From NCBI GenBank assembly GCA_051453625.1, contig JBOZIK010000001.1, forward strand, positions 293,123,988 through 293,178,177: a stretch of 54,190 nt of DNA, in the 5' to 3' direction. The translations under genes and the position numbers were made by a program. This DNA comes from Welwitschia mirabilis (lineage: Eukaryota > Gnetophyta > Gnetopsida > Welwitschiales). Positions 9,050 to 20,282 of this stretch are shown here, one piece after another (position 1 is the first letter of the stretch; each line of letters opens with the position of its first letter). Under the pieces are notes generated by a model. The model was not told where the DNA came from and made no database searches. It saw nothing but the letters and a program-made list of their open reading frames with translations.

Positions 9050-10582
9050 GTAGCTACAATCTCCTCTAGGAGAACAACAAAGGAGGCTCTTATAAGGGAT
9101 CTAACAATGTTTTACTAAGGAATTTTAGAAGAAGATATTTATAAGTTCTCTAAGGTGTTTGAGAAAAAGGCAGTGTATCAAGAGAATTCATTAGCTACAT
9201 CAAAGCTTAGGAAACTCAGGGAAGTAATCCAACTCAAGAGATATCAAGATCTTAACCACTTTTTGGATGTTTCTTATTCAACTTATCCTTTTCTTATTAG
9301 GATGTTTTATTGTAATGCCTCTTTTAATCATGATTCCAAGACTCTTGAAATCTTTTTTTTGGATAATAGGATAAAAGTAATGATGAATCTTATCTCTAAG
9401 ATAATTGATCTTCTAAGAAGAGACTATGAGGAGTTTTGGCCTCTTAGAGATACCGCGAAAGAAAAGCTTATAGTTACTAAGGAGCTTTGTGATAGGATGC
9501 ACACTTAGAAGAACACTTTATCTACCTCTTATTTGAATCCCAAATATTATTTTTTTCATTTGGTTTTTACTTATAACTTTTTACCTTTATTTATCTATCA
9601 TGATGAGGCCTCCTTTTATCAAGCCTATTTGATGTATTTGGTAGGAACTGAGCATTTCATTAATGCTCCAACTATAATACNNNNNNNNNNNNNNNNNNNN
9701 NNNNNNNNNNNNNNNNNNNNNNNNNNNNNNNNNNNNNNNNNNNNNNNNNNNNNNNNNNNNNNNNNNNNNNNNNNNNNNNNNNNNNNNNNNNNNNNNNNNN
9801 NNNNNNNNNNNNNNNNNNNNNNNNNNNNNNNNNNNNNNNNNNNNNNNNNNNNNNNNNNNNNNNNNNNNNNNNNNNNNNNNNNNNNNNNNNNNNNNNNNNN
9901 NNNNNNNNNNNNNNNNNNNNNNNNNNNNNNNNNNNNNNNNNNNNNNNNNNNNNNNNNNNNNNNNNNNNNNNNNNNNNNNNNNNNNNNNNNNNNNNNNNNN
10001 NNNNNNNNNNNNNNNNNNNNNNNNNNNNNNNNNNNNNNNNNNNNNNNNNNNNNNNNNNNNNNNNNNNNNNNNNNNNNNNNNNNNNNNNNNNNNNNNNNNN
10101 NNNNNNNNNNNNNNNNNNNNNNNNNNNNNNNNNNNNNNNNNNNNNNNNNNNNNNNNNNNNNNNNNNNNNNNNNNNNNNNNNNNNNNNNNNNNNNNNNNNN
10201 NNNNNNNNNNNNNNNNNNNCCTAAGTTAGAAACTCTTTAGCTGATGTCATCCATTAGGTGTGTAACCTTGTCTTGCATGTATATATTTGCATCCTTCAAG
10301 AAATATTTGATTATCACTCCTAAGGAAGCATCTCCTAATGAGACTCTTTTATATTTGAGATGGATTAACTCTTGTACTAGACACGTGAAAGAAGCCCTCA
10401 TTATAGCTATATATGATATTATGGGTACCTTAGTAGAGGCGACTAGCTTAGCCTACACAGGAGGTAATGAGGAAGAATCAGAGGAAGACTCTGAAGAAGA
10501 AGAAGAAAATGAGAAGAAGAGGAATCTAATTGAATTAATTTTTACTTTAGATTATATTTGTTATTTTCTCATTTGCCTTTAA
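9050..10582 (+). pseudogene. ORF-X, plant transposon protein/env-like family (copy B)
   Basis: Best readable copy of ORF-X. The start codon seen in copy A reads GTA here (9050). Blocks in order: SSRRTTKEALIRDL; a stop; open frame 9155-9508 with LRKLREVIQLKRYQDLNHFL, RMFYCNASFNHDSK, RDYEEFWPLRDT and ELCDRMHT; a stop; then KYYFFHLVFTYNFLPL and AYLMYLVGTEHFINAPTII up to a 539-N gap (9681-10219). After the gap come MSSIRCVTLSCMYIF, ETLLYLRWINSCTRHVKEA and a strongly acidic tail (about 10461-10535), ending at TAA. The FLPL...YLMYL and HFINAP layout resembles the putative plant transposon protein domain (PF20167, from memory). No signal peptide or clear membrane segment is seen in what is readable. 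Function unknown. Confidence 0.75.
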
Positions 10583-11460
10583 TATCACAAAGGGGAAAAA
10601 TTAGTTGTGTTTGTCAGTTAAATTTTAGTTGTATGTTCTTGATGAGAACTTTTTTCTTTTTTCTCTTTTAAATCTTTCCATGTTAGAGTTATAATGTTTT
10701 ACTCATAATGTAATTCAGTTATCTATTTTAGCACAATCTTTGTATCATTTGGTAAATATCATTTGGTAGTATGATATCATATGTGCTTATTTTGTAAAGA
10801 TTAAAATCATTATAACATTTTAAAATGAATCAAAATGTTTGTAACATCTAATTAAATAAGTGTTTTGATCACATTATGATTATCATCATGCCTTCTTAGT
10901 TTCTAAATTGTGCATAATTAAATTATTTTCATTCAAAAGTACAAAATATTATTTGTTCACAATACCTTATCTTAAACATGTATTATTTCTTTAGCATTAA
11001 ATTAAGGGGAGAAAATTTGATATTTCTGGCTACATATTTAAGGTTTATAATTCTCTGCTATTAATATTAAAGGGGAAGAAATGTAGTATTTACATTAATT
11101 AAAAAATGATTTATATTTGGTTTACATTTATTTCTTAATATTACTTATATAGATTTGTGAAATGAGGAGTTTTTATTAATATGCCTTACTAGAAAAAGAG
11201 CTTAAAGATGAAATACTTATTGATCTTGAAATTACTTATTTGTTTGCCATTAATGTCAAAGGGGGAGATAAAATGTAGTATTTGCATCAATTAAACATGA
11301 TTTGTATTTGGTTTATATTTATTACTTAATATTACCTATATGGCTTTGTGAAAGGGGAAGATTTTATTAATATGTCTTACTAGAAAAAGAGCTTAAAGAT
11401 GAAATATTTATTGATCTTGAAATTACTTAATTGTTTGCCATCAATATCAAAGAGGGAGAT
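10583..11460 (+). other. 3' spacer with polypurine tracts (copy B)
   Basis: Same spacer as 4308-4992, longer because of a 192-base duplication. Purine tracts lie near 10590, 11005, 11070, 11260, 11350 and 11450. The last, AAAGAGGGAGAT, abuts the LTR and has one G to A change from copy A. Confidence 0.72.
11079..11460 (+). repeat. Tandem duplication of a polypurine-containing module
   Basis: Unit 1 (11079-11270) and unit 2 (11271-11460) both run from AAATGTAGTATTT to a GGGAGAT tract and are diverged from each other. Copy A has one unit (about 4803-4992). The duplication repeats the whole plus-strand primer context. Confidence 0.82.
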
Positions 11461-12129
11461 TATTGGATTATGTTTTACCAATTGATGCTAAACTAATGTA
11501 TTATGTATAGCAAACATTATGCATTTTATGTAAAAGAGTTTAAGGTTTTTATAGGTTACAAGATAAAACTAAAATGTGTACTAGAAATTTGCTTAATTAT
11601 TTCACCCTTTAGAAGAGATCAACCAGATCTAAAAGAAGTTAACCAGACCTAAAGCTACCAAAGAAAAATGGACTACATCTATAGGAGTCGACCAAATTCT
11701 CATGGAATCAACTAGACATGTAACTTGGAGAACCATAGTACTTGAACCGAATGTCAAGGGGTTGACTAGATTTTCATGGAGTTGATCAAATTTAAAAACC
11801 TGACAAATAGTATTCCTAGACTAAGAGACAAGGAATCAACTAGATTAAGGATGAGGTCAATTAAACTGGGATCAACCAAACCCAGATGGGATCGACCAGA
11901 TATGGAGACATAAAAATCTAAAGTAACCAAATATTTCTCTTAGGTGACCTATGTAATTCAAAACATCACATGATGTTGACCAAATTTTTATGGGATCAAC
12001 CAAATGACATGGAAATGAAGTTTTTCTAAATGTTATGTATCCATTACCTAGCCATTAGTAGTCATTATCTAGTCATTTATAGTTGTTACAGATATAATTC
12101 AAATGTACTAAACCCTAATAGCCTTCCAC

Positions 12130-12138
12130 TATAAATAG
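12130..12138 (+). promoter_or_regulatory. LTR TATA box
   Basis: TATAAATAG, the counterpart of the box at 5659, preceded by AAACCCTAATAGCCTTCCAC. Confidence 0.6.
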
Positions 12139-12429
12139 CTAAGCCATATATAACCAATCAATCTTTTGGAACTAATTTCATTTGGCAAAATTATTTTGGA
12201 TCTAAAAGATTAAAGCTATGCATTAGCATTATTATCATTGTTGTATCTTGACTTCTACATCTTTGACTGGAGGAGATCTATCATTAGCATACTTGTTTCA
12301 TTGAAAGTTAGAACCAGTACTTCATTAGATGTATTTTATAGGAGGAGAGCTCCATCTATTGTAGTGAATATAGAAAAAGTGATATCTGTGCTTTTGAGAA
12401 ATCACTACATTACTATCCTATTTTCTAAA

Positions 12430-12566
12430 GGTTGAGACAAAGCCTTGAAAAGTTTGTGCTATAAGTTAAGACTAAGACTTGAAAAGTATGAGCTATAGGT
12501 TGAGACTAAGCCTTGAAAAGTCTATTCTAAAGGTTGAAACTTAGCCTACAAAAGTTCATTTGTAAA
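12430..12566 (+). repeat. 34-bp tandem repeat, 4 units, in LTR
   Basis: Units begin GGTTGAGACAAAGCC, AGTTAAGACTAAGAC, GGTTGAGACTAAGCC and GGTTGAAACTTAGCC. This is one unit more than in the shared LTR at 6098. Confidence 0.85.
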
Positions 12567-12871
12567 GGTTATCGATGAATCTCGAATAGTTGATGGAGTA
12601 ACAAAGATTTNNNNNNNNNNNNNNNNNNNNNNNNNNNNNNNNNNNNNNNNNNNNNNNNNNNNNNNNNNNNNNNNNNNNNGACTTACATCAAATTGGTAGT
12701 TTGTGCTTTTAGTTTTTAATTCTTTACTTTTAGTATTTTATTATATTGTACACATCCTAGAATAGTTTATTTACATATGCAAGTTGTATTTTAAATAGAT
12801 TTATTTCAAATTAATTATTGTATTTTTGAAAGAACTTATTCATCACCCCTCTAAGATTCTTGATCCTGTCA

Positions 12872-13565
12872 TAGTCATCCTGCACATACTAGATGTTGAA
12901 TTAGCATTATCAGTTTTGACATTGATAATTTTTTTTACCACTCAAGTTCTCTTTGTTAAATACTTACATTTTACTAACCATAGAACATCCTAAAAAAATA
13001 CCTTCATCAACCTTAGAGTCAAATTTTCTAAGCTAAAATTTTTCATTTAAAATGAAACATCGTGAACTAAAAACATAAAAGTAACTTATAGGGGGTTTTT
13101 TACTAGAATATATCTCATATGGAGTTTTAGAGGTAAATTATCTTATCAGAACTCTATTAGAAACATAACAAGTAGTATTAATAAATTCTCTCTAAAAGTG
13201 ATAAGAAACCTATTAATGGTGCATCATTATCTTTGTCATCTCATTTAGCACTTAATTCCATCTTTCTGCTATTCCATTCTATTATGGGATTCTTAAAGCT
13301 AATAATTGATGATGTGTGCTAAATTGCTCATAAAAGTCTTTAAATCTAGCATTTTTGAATTTTATTGCATTCTTATTCCTGATGATTTTAACTTTGTATC
13401 TTTTCTAGTTTTATAACTTAATAAAAACCTTAAATAAAATGTTAAAGGCCTCATTCTTATGTGTAAGTAAGTTCAACCATGTAAAATAAAAATAATCATC
13501 AATAATAGTTAAAAAATATCTTTTTTAATCAAGGCTTTTAGTAAGAGATTATCAAAAGCTTATAT
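12872..13565 (-). pseudogene. Copia integrase remnant (element D, antisense)
   Basis: Read on the minus strand, the integrase core starts near 13540 with FLTIIDDYFYFTW (the first catalytic Asp region) and NLLTHKNEAFNI. It passes a decayed QNG motif (NGIAERWN near 13280) and ends in the C-terminal region FDSKVDEGIFLGCS (12980-13040) and VFNKENLSGKK. The core would join cDNA to host DNA. Stops are frequent. Its upstream edge is cut by the LTR of gypsy F at 13566, and its downstream side (RT) is replaced by the copy B LTR at 12871. Confidence 0.82.
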
Positions 13566-14160
13566 TGTAAACTACATATAGAAAATACTACAAAATTATG
13601 TTGAAAAATGTAGAAAACTATGATGCTACTAACCTAAAATAAGTTTAAACCATTAAATTAAAAGCAAAGATTTTATAAAGAACTAGTTGATACCACTAAT
13701 ACTTTAGACATTTATTTAAAAATTCTCCATTAAGATAAACTCATGATGAAGTTAATTGAACTAGTCAAGTTGATAATTGATAAGTTTGCTATATACATAT
13801 ATCACATTATGGGGAATGAAGAAAATAGAAAAATGTAATGGGAGTTTCACTAACTATGAATAATAATTACTTATAAGTATTTCTAATTATCTTAATCTAT
13901 GTTTAGCTACATAAATAGGAGTAAGTAGAAGAGGATATTACTTTTTTAAGTAATAAAACCTATTCACAATACTTCTAAAAAATATTAGCTTTTTGGATTT
14001 TTATTAAAATATGAGAACATTACACACAAATGTATTAATAAGTTTTTTTTACCTTTGTAAGTAATACTATAACATTAGAGATGCTACTACACCTTTTTTG
14101 GAATGTTTGAAGATCCTCTTTGACCTCTCACTTAGTTCTATTTATAAAGCCTTTTTACCA
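13566..14160 (-). repeat. 3' LTR of gypsy F
   Basis: On + it runs TGTAAACTACATATAG to GCCTTTTTACCA, that is TGGTAAAAAGGC...TTTACA on the element strand. It is collinear with 37250-38490: for example CTCATGATGAA near 13740, TAGGAGTAAGT near 13920 and TCCTCTTTGACCTCTCACTTAG near 14115 all have counterparts there. Confidence 0.78.
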
Positions 14161-14600
14161 AAATATCTNNNNNNNNNNNNNNNNNNNNNNNNNTATACAT
14201 TTTAGCCTCTTTTTGTTTTTCTGTTTTCGTTTTTTTGCTCTTAAAGAAAAGATTTATGGTTAAATTTATTATTGTATTTTCACTACCTTCATCTTCTCTC
14301 TCATCCTCATGCGAAATGACATTTTGTACTTGCAACATAATGATACAATATATATGCTAACCTACTAACATATTAACTAACTAAGCAATTAACTAGCTAG
14401 TATATTAATATAAATATTAACTAAAAAATATCTAATACCATCTAAAATATATAATTATAAGAATATAAAAATTTTATTAATAAGAAAGATTTACATCATT
14501 ATCTTTACTCATTAGTTCCCTAAAGCTTAATACTTTGTTAGTCTCTTAATAAAGTATACATAGGAAAGAAAAACAAGTTTGTCATTTTTTTTTCTTCCTT
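14161..14600 (-). other. Spacer between ORF3 and 3' LTR of F
   Basis: It contains a 25-N gap (14169-14193) where the polypurine tract should lie. On the element strand it has a Lys/Glu-rich open stretch (14338-14198, MLQVQNVISHEDERED), which may be the decayed C-terminal tail of ORF3. Nothing else is recognised. Confidence 0.4.
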
Positions 14601-17455
14601 TGAAAACAAAGGGATGATATTTACTAGATTCTAATTCTTTTAATCTTTTAGGCAACTAGGCTAATTGTTTTTCCTATTGTAAGCTAGCTAGAATATTCCT
14701 TTGTTCTTCTTGTAAATTAGAATCATTCAAATCTATATTCACTAAATCTGATGATTCTTTAGTTACTTCCTTTTTTCCTTTGCCTCTTCCTATTGAAGGA
14801 GCCTTTGGTTGTTTTAGCTCTCCTCTCTTCATTTTAAGAGATGAAGGAGTGTTTGTTTTGAGACTTTAAGCACATGTTCTAATTCTATAGATGCTTTAGC
14901 TTACAATCCTAATCTTGAAGATTATCCTAATGTGACTATATATTTATGATGTATCTTTATTTTCTAACTTAAAAAAAAAAAATATTTGTAAAAGTGTCTC
15001 TGAGCATGATCATATTCTTTATAATTCTATCTCTAAATGAATACAATTGCTAAAAATTTTGAAAGGACACTACTAGAAGTTTCATATATGTTTCACAATC
15101 TTTTATTCTTTTATAAAATTTTATTGTCATATAATTTAAAAGAATTTTAAATTCCCCTTTAGAGACTTCATTTTTGTCTGTACAAATTCATTTTCAAAGA
15201 CTTAACCTCTTTTTTATAAGCACTAGAAACTTTGTTTAGCTTTGACAACTCCCTACAAGTCTTTTGAAAGATACTTTCTAATCATCCTTTAAATCTATCA
15301 ATAAAATCATATAAATTATAGGGATAGTAATTAATGCTTTGAGGAACTACAAATTCCTCATGGTTAAAACCACTTTGTTTACCCAACTTAACCTTTATTT
15401 TGCATAGTTCATATAGTAAATTTTTAATAATGAGTTGGGTATATTCTAGGCACATTAATCTAATATGCTTCTTTAACTTTACATAAGATTCTTTGAAAGT
15501 ATCTGTAACACTTAATTTTATTTTATTTCCAATTTTAGTAGCAAGATTTAAATAGGTAAAAGTAATATCTTGCATTGAATCTACTACCTTTCTTATCTCC
15601 TCTTTTGATTCTAAGCTCATATTCTCAATGGATACATCTTGATATAGTTGAATATCAAAAAAATTTTGCTTCTCCTATTCTATTGTTTAAAACCTTATTT
15701 TCTTCTATCATTTGATCCATAGATATCTTATTTGATTTTATGATGGAATGATAATAATCAATTAAATTTTACGCTTTAACCCATTTGTATCTATATTTCT
15801 GGGTCTCTATCTAATTCTTCATATATTTTTTATTCATCCCTTTTAGGTCTATGTAGAGCTTCTTTTAGTATTTCCTACTTAATGGTAAAGGTCATTCATT
15901 ATACATAAATGTAATAAACTTTTATTAGTGTTATATATATTCAGAATCATATTTTTTAGTTAAAGCAAGATTCTACAATAAAGAGACTAATCTTTCTGGT
16001 CTTTCTCTTGGAAAAGGTTCTAATTCATTCCTATCTTAGATAGCTCTTTCTAATTTAGTATTTATCTCATAATCTCTCTATAATTTCCTACTCATGTCCT
16101 TATAAGATTATGAGATCTAAATTTTTTCTCCTTTTTGATCATCTATTGCTAGAATTTTTTAGCATCTTCCTTATCTTGATCTAACTCTTGTCTTAAGAAT
16201 TCATTCTCATTTTTTAAATAAGCAACTTGACTATATGATTTTGATAACTTTCCCTTCCTATCAAAATAATTTAAATTTCATCATTAACTAAATTTAAAGC
16301 ACCATACAGACTATTAAACTTATCATCTTCTATTTCTTTAGAGAAAGAACCAGGTCATATGGATAAGAAGGAAGAAGTTATTCAAAAGTAAACCGAGTTA
16401 GATCCTGGTCCATACTTGTAGAAGTAAAAAATATTGAAAGAATATAAGGAATAGAAGAATACTTACCTAGGCCTAATTGAAAATTTTTTTGAGTTATGAT
16501 TTTCAAAAGACTTAATTTTTTAACTTTAAAAAGTCTCTAAATTGTTAAATCTACATAAGACTTATTTGGCTTAAAAGGAATTATGTTTTTATTTAGTATT
16601 TAGGCTATCAAACATGGAAAACCTAGCCCTCCTATATAAAAAGCTCCTAATCCAACTTTATTTATTTTTAAAATATGTTTAACTAAACTAAAAGAAGTTT
16701 CTCTAATAATATTAACATTTTTTTAATTTGTTTTCTCTTTCATAGCTACTATCATATATAAGCTCGATAATGTAATACCCTTTTATTTATAAAGAATTGA
16801 TACTAAATTACTAGCAATAATTATTGAAATAATAAAGAATTCTAGTTGTAAATCTTTATTTATAGGTATTCTACCTTGAATTTCTATCCTTCCTAATAGA
16901 ATTATGCTTAAATTTATGTCTTCTTTCTTACTTGTATCCTCAATAGGTTTACATCTAGATGGCAAGTGTAACATTTCTCTCATATCTTTTTGAGTAATGG
17001 ATATTCTCTTATTTTCAACAATTATTTCCAACACATTCTTCTTTTTGTCAAGCCTTAAATTCTTATNNNNNNNNNNNNNNNNNNNNNNNNNNNNNNNNNN
17101 NNNNNNNNNNNNNNNNNNNNNNNNNNNNNNNNNNNNNNNNNNNNNNNNNNNNNNNNNNNNNNNNNNCTAGATGGCAAGTGTAACATTTCTCTAATTTCTT
17201 TTTGAGTAATGGATATTATCTTATTTTCAACAATTATTTCTAACACAGTATTATTCTTGTCAAATCTAAAATTATTATAGAATTTGAAAACACTAAGATA
17301 AATTTATCATTCATTGTTAACCACTCATACCAATCTAATTCAATAATTCTTTGTTTAAAATCTACTAAATATGGATTTAAAAGCACATTTACAGCATTTA
17401 AGGAAGAAATGATTTTACATTCTATCAAATTATTATAATTATTAAAGTTAGACAT
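14600..17455 (-). pseudogene. ORF3 of gypsy F, plant transposon protein-like
   Basis: Minus-strand gene starting at ATG 17455-17453 (MSNFNNYNNLIECK). Blocks: NPYLVDFKQRIIELDWYEWL (17386-17327); LEIIVENKIISITQKEIREM and LHLPSRCKPIEDT; EDINLSIILLGRIEIQGRIP; NKDLQLEFFIISIIIASNL (about 16843-16795); IGGLGFPCLI (about 16640); charged helical sequence (AYLKNENEFLRQELDQD, about 16160-16240); open frame 15620-15282; a basic segment KPKAPSIGRGKGKKE (about 14770-14815); and a Leu/Lys-rich tail. The first half resembles the putative plant transposon protein domain (PF20167, from memory), like ORF-X of the copia elements. Function unknown; it lies where Athila elements have an env-like gene. A 100-N gap (17067-17166) repeats part of the domain on both sides. 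Confidence 0.62.
16959..17277 (-). other. Gap with diverged duplicate edges inside ORF3
   Basis: Left of the 100-N gap, 16959-17066 encodes MLEIIVENKRISITQKDMRE. Right of it, 17167-17277 encodes the same segment as MLEIIVENKIISITQKEIRE. The copies differ at several bases, so they may be two alleles, two element copies or a true internal duplication. Confidence 0.75.
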
Positions 17456-18427
17456 GATTATTTAAAATATTATCTGAAAAATGGTTTTTTAAAGACTACT
17501 TAATTAATAATATTTGAGAAACACTTTTGAACTCATTAAGTAGATCTCAAAAAAACATATAAATGTTGCCAAATAGAAAATATCATGAAAAGATCATCCT
17601 ACAAAAGTTTAGACTTCACTAATTTATTTTCATAAAATGTTTTATTCATCCTATCCCCAAAAATAAATAGATGCATACTCTTGAATGCTTAAAAACAAAA
17701 ACATTAAAAAGAATAATTAACTTTAAATTATAATGTGGAGTTGTTCTGCCATAATGCTGAGAAAACTTCAAAACAAAAAAGAAAAATGCAAAAGTAGAAG
17801 TAAAATCACATATCTATTTTCTACTTAAAATAGGTAAAAACTTGTACCTATTATTGCATTTAATTCACACATTTAGAGATAGTAAAAATTTTCACTAAAA
17901 AATAGTAATCATTCTTACATGGGTGTTGATGTGAAAAATTAATAATAAGGTGGTACAGATAATAAAAGAAAATTAGTGAATGAATGGATACTATGAAGGC
18001 TAACATGGGTTAGATGATCTAAAAGTAATACATTTATTCATTTTTAATGGGGATTATCAAGAAAAAGGAGTTGATTATTAAGTTTAATTTTAAGGTAATA
18101 GGTTGGAGGAATATGATATCATATTTANNNNNNNNNNNNNNNNNNNNACAAAAGGGTTTAACAAGGATCATCGATAACTCTTAATTTCTTAACAAGGGTC
18201 ATCAAAATCATTGTAAATCTAGTGAAGGGTTCAAAGGAAGTCATTAAGAACCTAGAAGTTCCTAATAGGGTCCTTCAAATCCTAGCCACTTAAATATAAT
18301 TAAGTGAGATAAAATTAAGAAGCATAGTCATGAAAAAAAGATATAGTAAAAAGTTTATGGGGATCATTGAGAAGAGGATCCCCTCTTTAGTAACAGTTTC
18401 TTTAACAAAAAATAAGTTGACTCAAAT

Positions 18428-18651
18428 CTAACTCAAATTTTCAATTTTGAGCTAGTTGTCAGTCAACTTTCTAGTCTTTTAGCACATCCACTTAGCTTAA
18501 AATTTGACTCAAATTTTCAACTTTGAGCTAGTATCAATTAATCAAGTGATATTATTTTATGTAGGTTTGAGTAACATAGAATTTACAAGAATAAATTTCT
18601 ATGTGTTTCAAGTTAACTTAAAATATCATTCAAAGTTTTAACTTTAAGTTA
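18428..18651. repeat. Three related palindromic units
   Basis: Each unit is a short inverted repeat on a TAACTCAAA/TTTGAGTTA theme: CTAACTCAAA with TTTGAGCTAG (18428-18455), ACTCAAATTTTCAACTTTGAGCT (about 18507-18529), and TAACTTAAA with TTTAAGTTA (18614-18651, perfect 9-base arms). Confidence 0.7.
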
Positions 18652-20277
18652 GTTTTATCAACTAGATAAACCCATTCTAAAATTTTATCTCATGATAATG
18701 TGCTACCAAAGGAATAATACTAGTAATATTCATGTTCTAAAAATACATTTTTTTATATATTACTAATCATGTTTCATAATATTATCTAAAGGTTTTCCTT
18801 AATCTTAAAAAAATTTCAGGATTTTAATTAATCACTTGGTAATCGATAAGGATAATTAAATCTAATGGGTTTCTGCAAAGAGTTGTAACTTAGGGGAAAA
18901 AATGAGCTGATCATAAGTTGAGCTAGATTTCTAAATTTGAGTTGAACCTTGATCAATTTAGAATTCTCCAACTTCTATCTTAACATAAGGATCATTTCTA
19001 TACACTTGGAACATCTTGGATGTTAGATGGTAGTTCAGTTAAAATCTTTTACTTCATCACTAAACACATGTGAACTGAGTATCTTAATATAAATCACACT
19101 TGTCAATTGCATTAAGAAATAACTATACTATAAATTTCATTAGTTCATGCTAAGTATTCATCATTCTTCATACTAAGTCTTAGAGTTCCTCCACTTACTT
19201 CTATTTAATTCTTACTATTTCTTCTTATTCAATCTTATGATATCTACTGCTTCTTACTATTCCCTTATTTCTTTAGGTATTTAAAAAATAAAGCATTGCC
19301 TTTTTAGCTTAGGTTCTATATAGATTGATACATGCATTAGAACTATAAAACCCAAATCACCTTAAATTTTTGTTATCTTTGATAATAAAGTGCAATACTC
19401 ATTATATGCTAGTTATAAATCAACTACTAAGGTCTTAAATACATTAGATACTTTTATTAATAAAGCTAGTAGAAAACACTTTAAGAATGAAATCATTCCT
19501 TCAAGTTTTGATTTCAAGATTTATTATTCAGTGGCCGTGTATCTAAGGATTAGGATAAAAGACTTACATCAATAACTTAAATAAGAAAACTTAGCTTATG
19601 ATGTTTCCTTAGGTAAAATAGCTAGATGGATATAAGTGTTTAAAAAAAAGATGGATCACCTTTAAGGCACAAATCCTGCACTTAGTCCAAATACACTAAG
19701 CTTTAATAAGGAGAACATAAAAAAGACAATATGAAATGAAAATCCTTATAAGAAATTTTGGTGAGCTCACCTAGAAGAAATAAACATGATATTAAAATCA
19801 TTAAGTGAAATTTACCTACTACTCCTAGGTAAGAGTTCTACAGCATTGTCTAAGATTATGCATTCTAACAAAAATAACAAGTTCTTTGGTCATTTTGAGA
19901 ATTAAGTTTCTTTAGCAGAGTGATTTATTTCTTAGGTTTAAGTAGTTTAAACAAGGATTTTTTCATATTTCTAAGTAATTATGTAATAAATTCCTTTATC
20001 TAATAAAGTATTTGTTATTTATTTTATTCCTAATAAGCCTATTTTATTACTATTTTTATTTGATAATGGTTATATCAATTTCATTAAAGGAAATTCATAA
20101 TAAACAACTTATTAAATTATTAAGATAATTTAAAATTACTTTAAAATATGAATATTTACTCTTTGATAAAATAAAATTTAATGGTTATGCATGATATTTA
20201 ATTTAAGATCTTTAGATTCACATTCCATCACATACTAGAATAAGATTCTCTCTTTTCTTTGTAAGTTATATTATTTA

Positions 20278-20282
20278 GTTCT
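20278..20282. other. Target-site duplication of copia C, left (GTTCT)
   Basis: It pairs with GTTAT at 31465-31469 on the far side of the element. Four of five bases match, the length expected for copia integration. Confidence 0.65.

Larger units (their letters stand above)
11461..12871 (+). repeat. 3' LTR of copy B
   Basis: It starts TATTGGATTATG (the TG has become TA) and ends GATCCTGTCA. It is collinear with 4993-6468: GTCGAC modules (about 11605-12005), TATAAATAG at 12130, 34-bp repeats and a T-rich tail. A 69-N gap lies at 12611-12679. The sequence just beyond (from 12872) is antisense copia D, so the array appears to be inserted in D. Confidence 0.87.
17456..20282. other. Gypsy F spacer, no gene recognised
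   Basis: AT-rich non-coding DNA between ORF3 and the copia C insertion, assigned to F by position. It contains a 20-N gap (18128-18147) and three related hairpins (18428-18651). The open frame at 19390-19575 (+) has no recognisable motif and is probably chance. Confidence 0.5.

Noticed and set aside
13566-14160. Reading this repeat as copia D Gag/protease coding sequence
   Set aside because: No copia motif in any frame, and the matching copy at 37250-38490 flanks a complete gypsy order, so an LTR is the simpler reading.
14600-17455. Endogenous pararetrovirus origin for the antisense ORF
   Set aside because: No coat, movement or pararetroviral RT motif; position between gypsy integrase and LTR and the plant transposon protein-like blocks fit a gypsy third ORF better.
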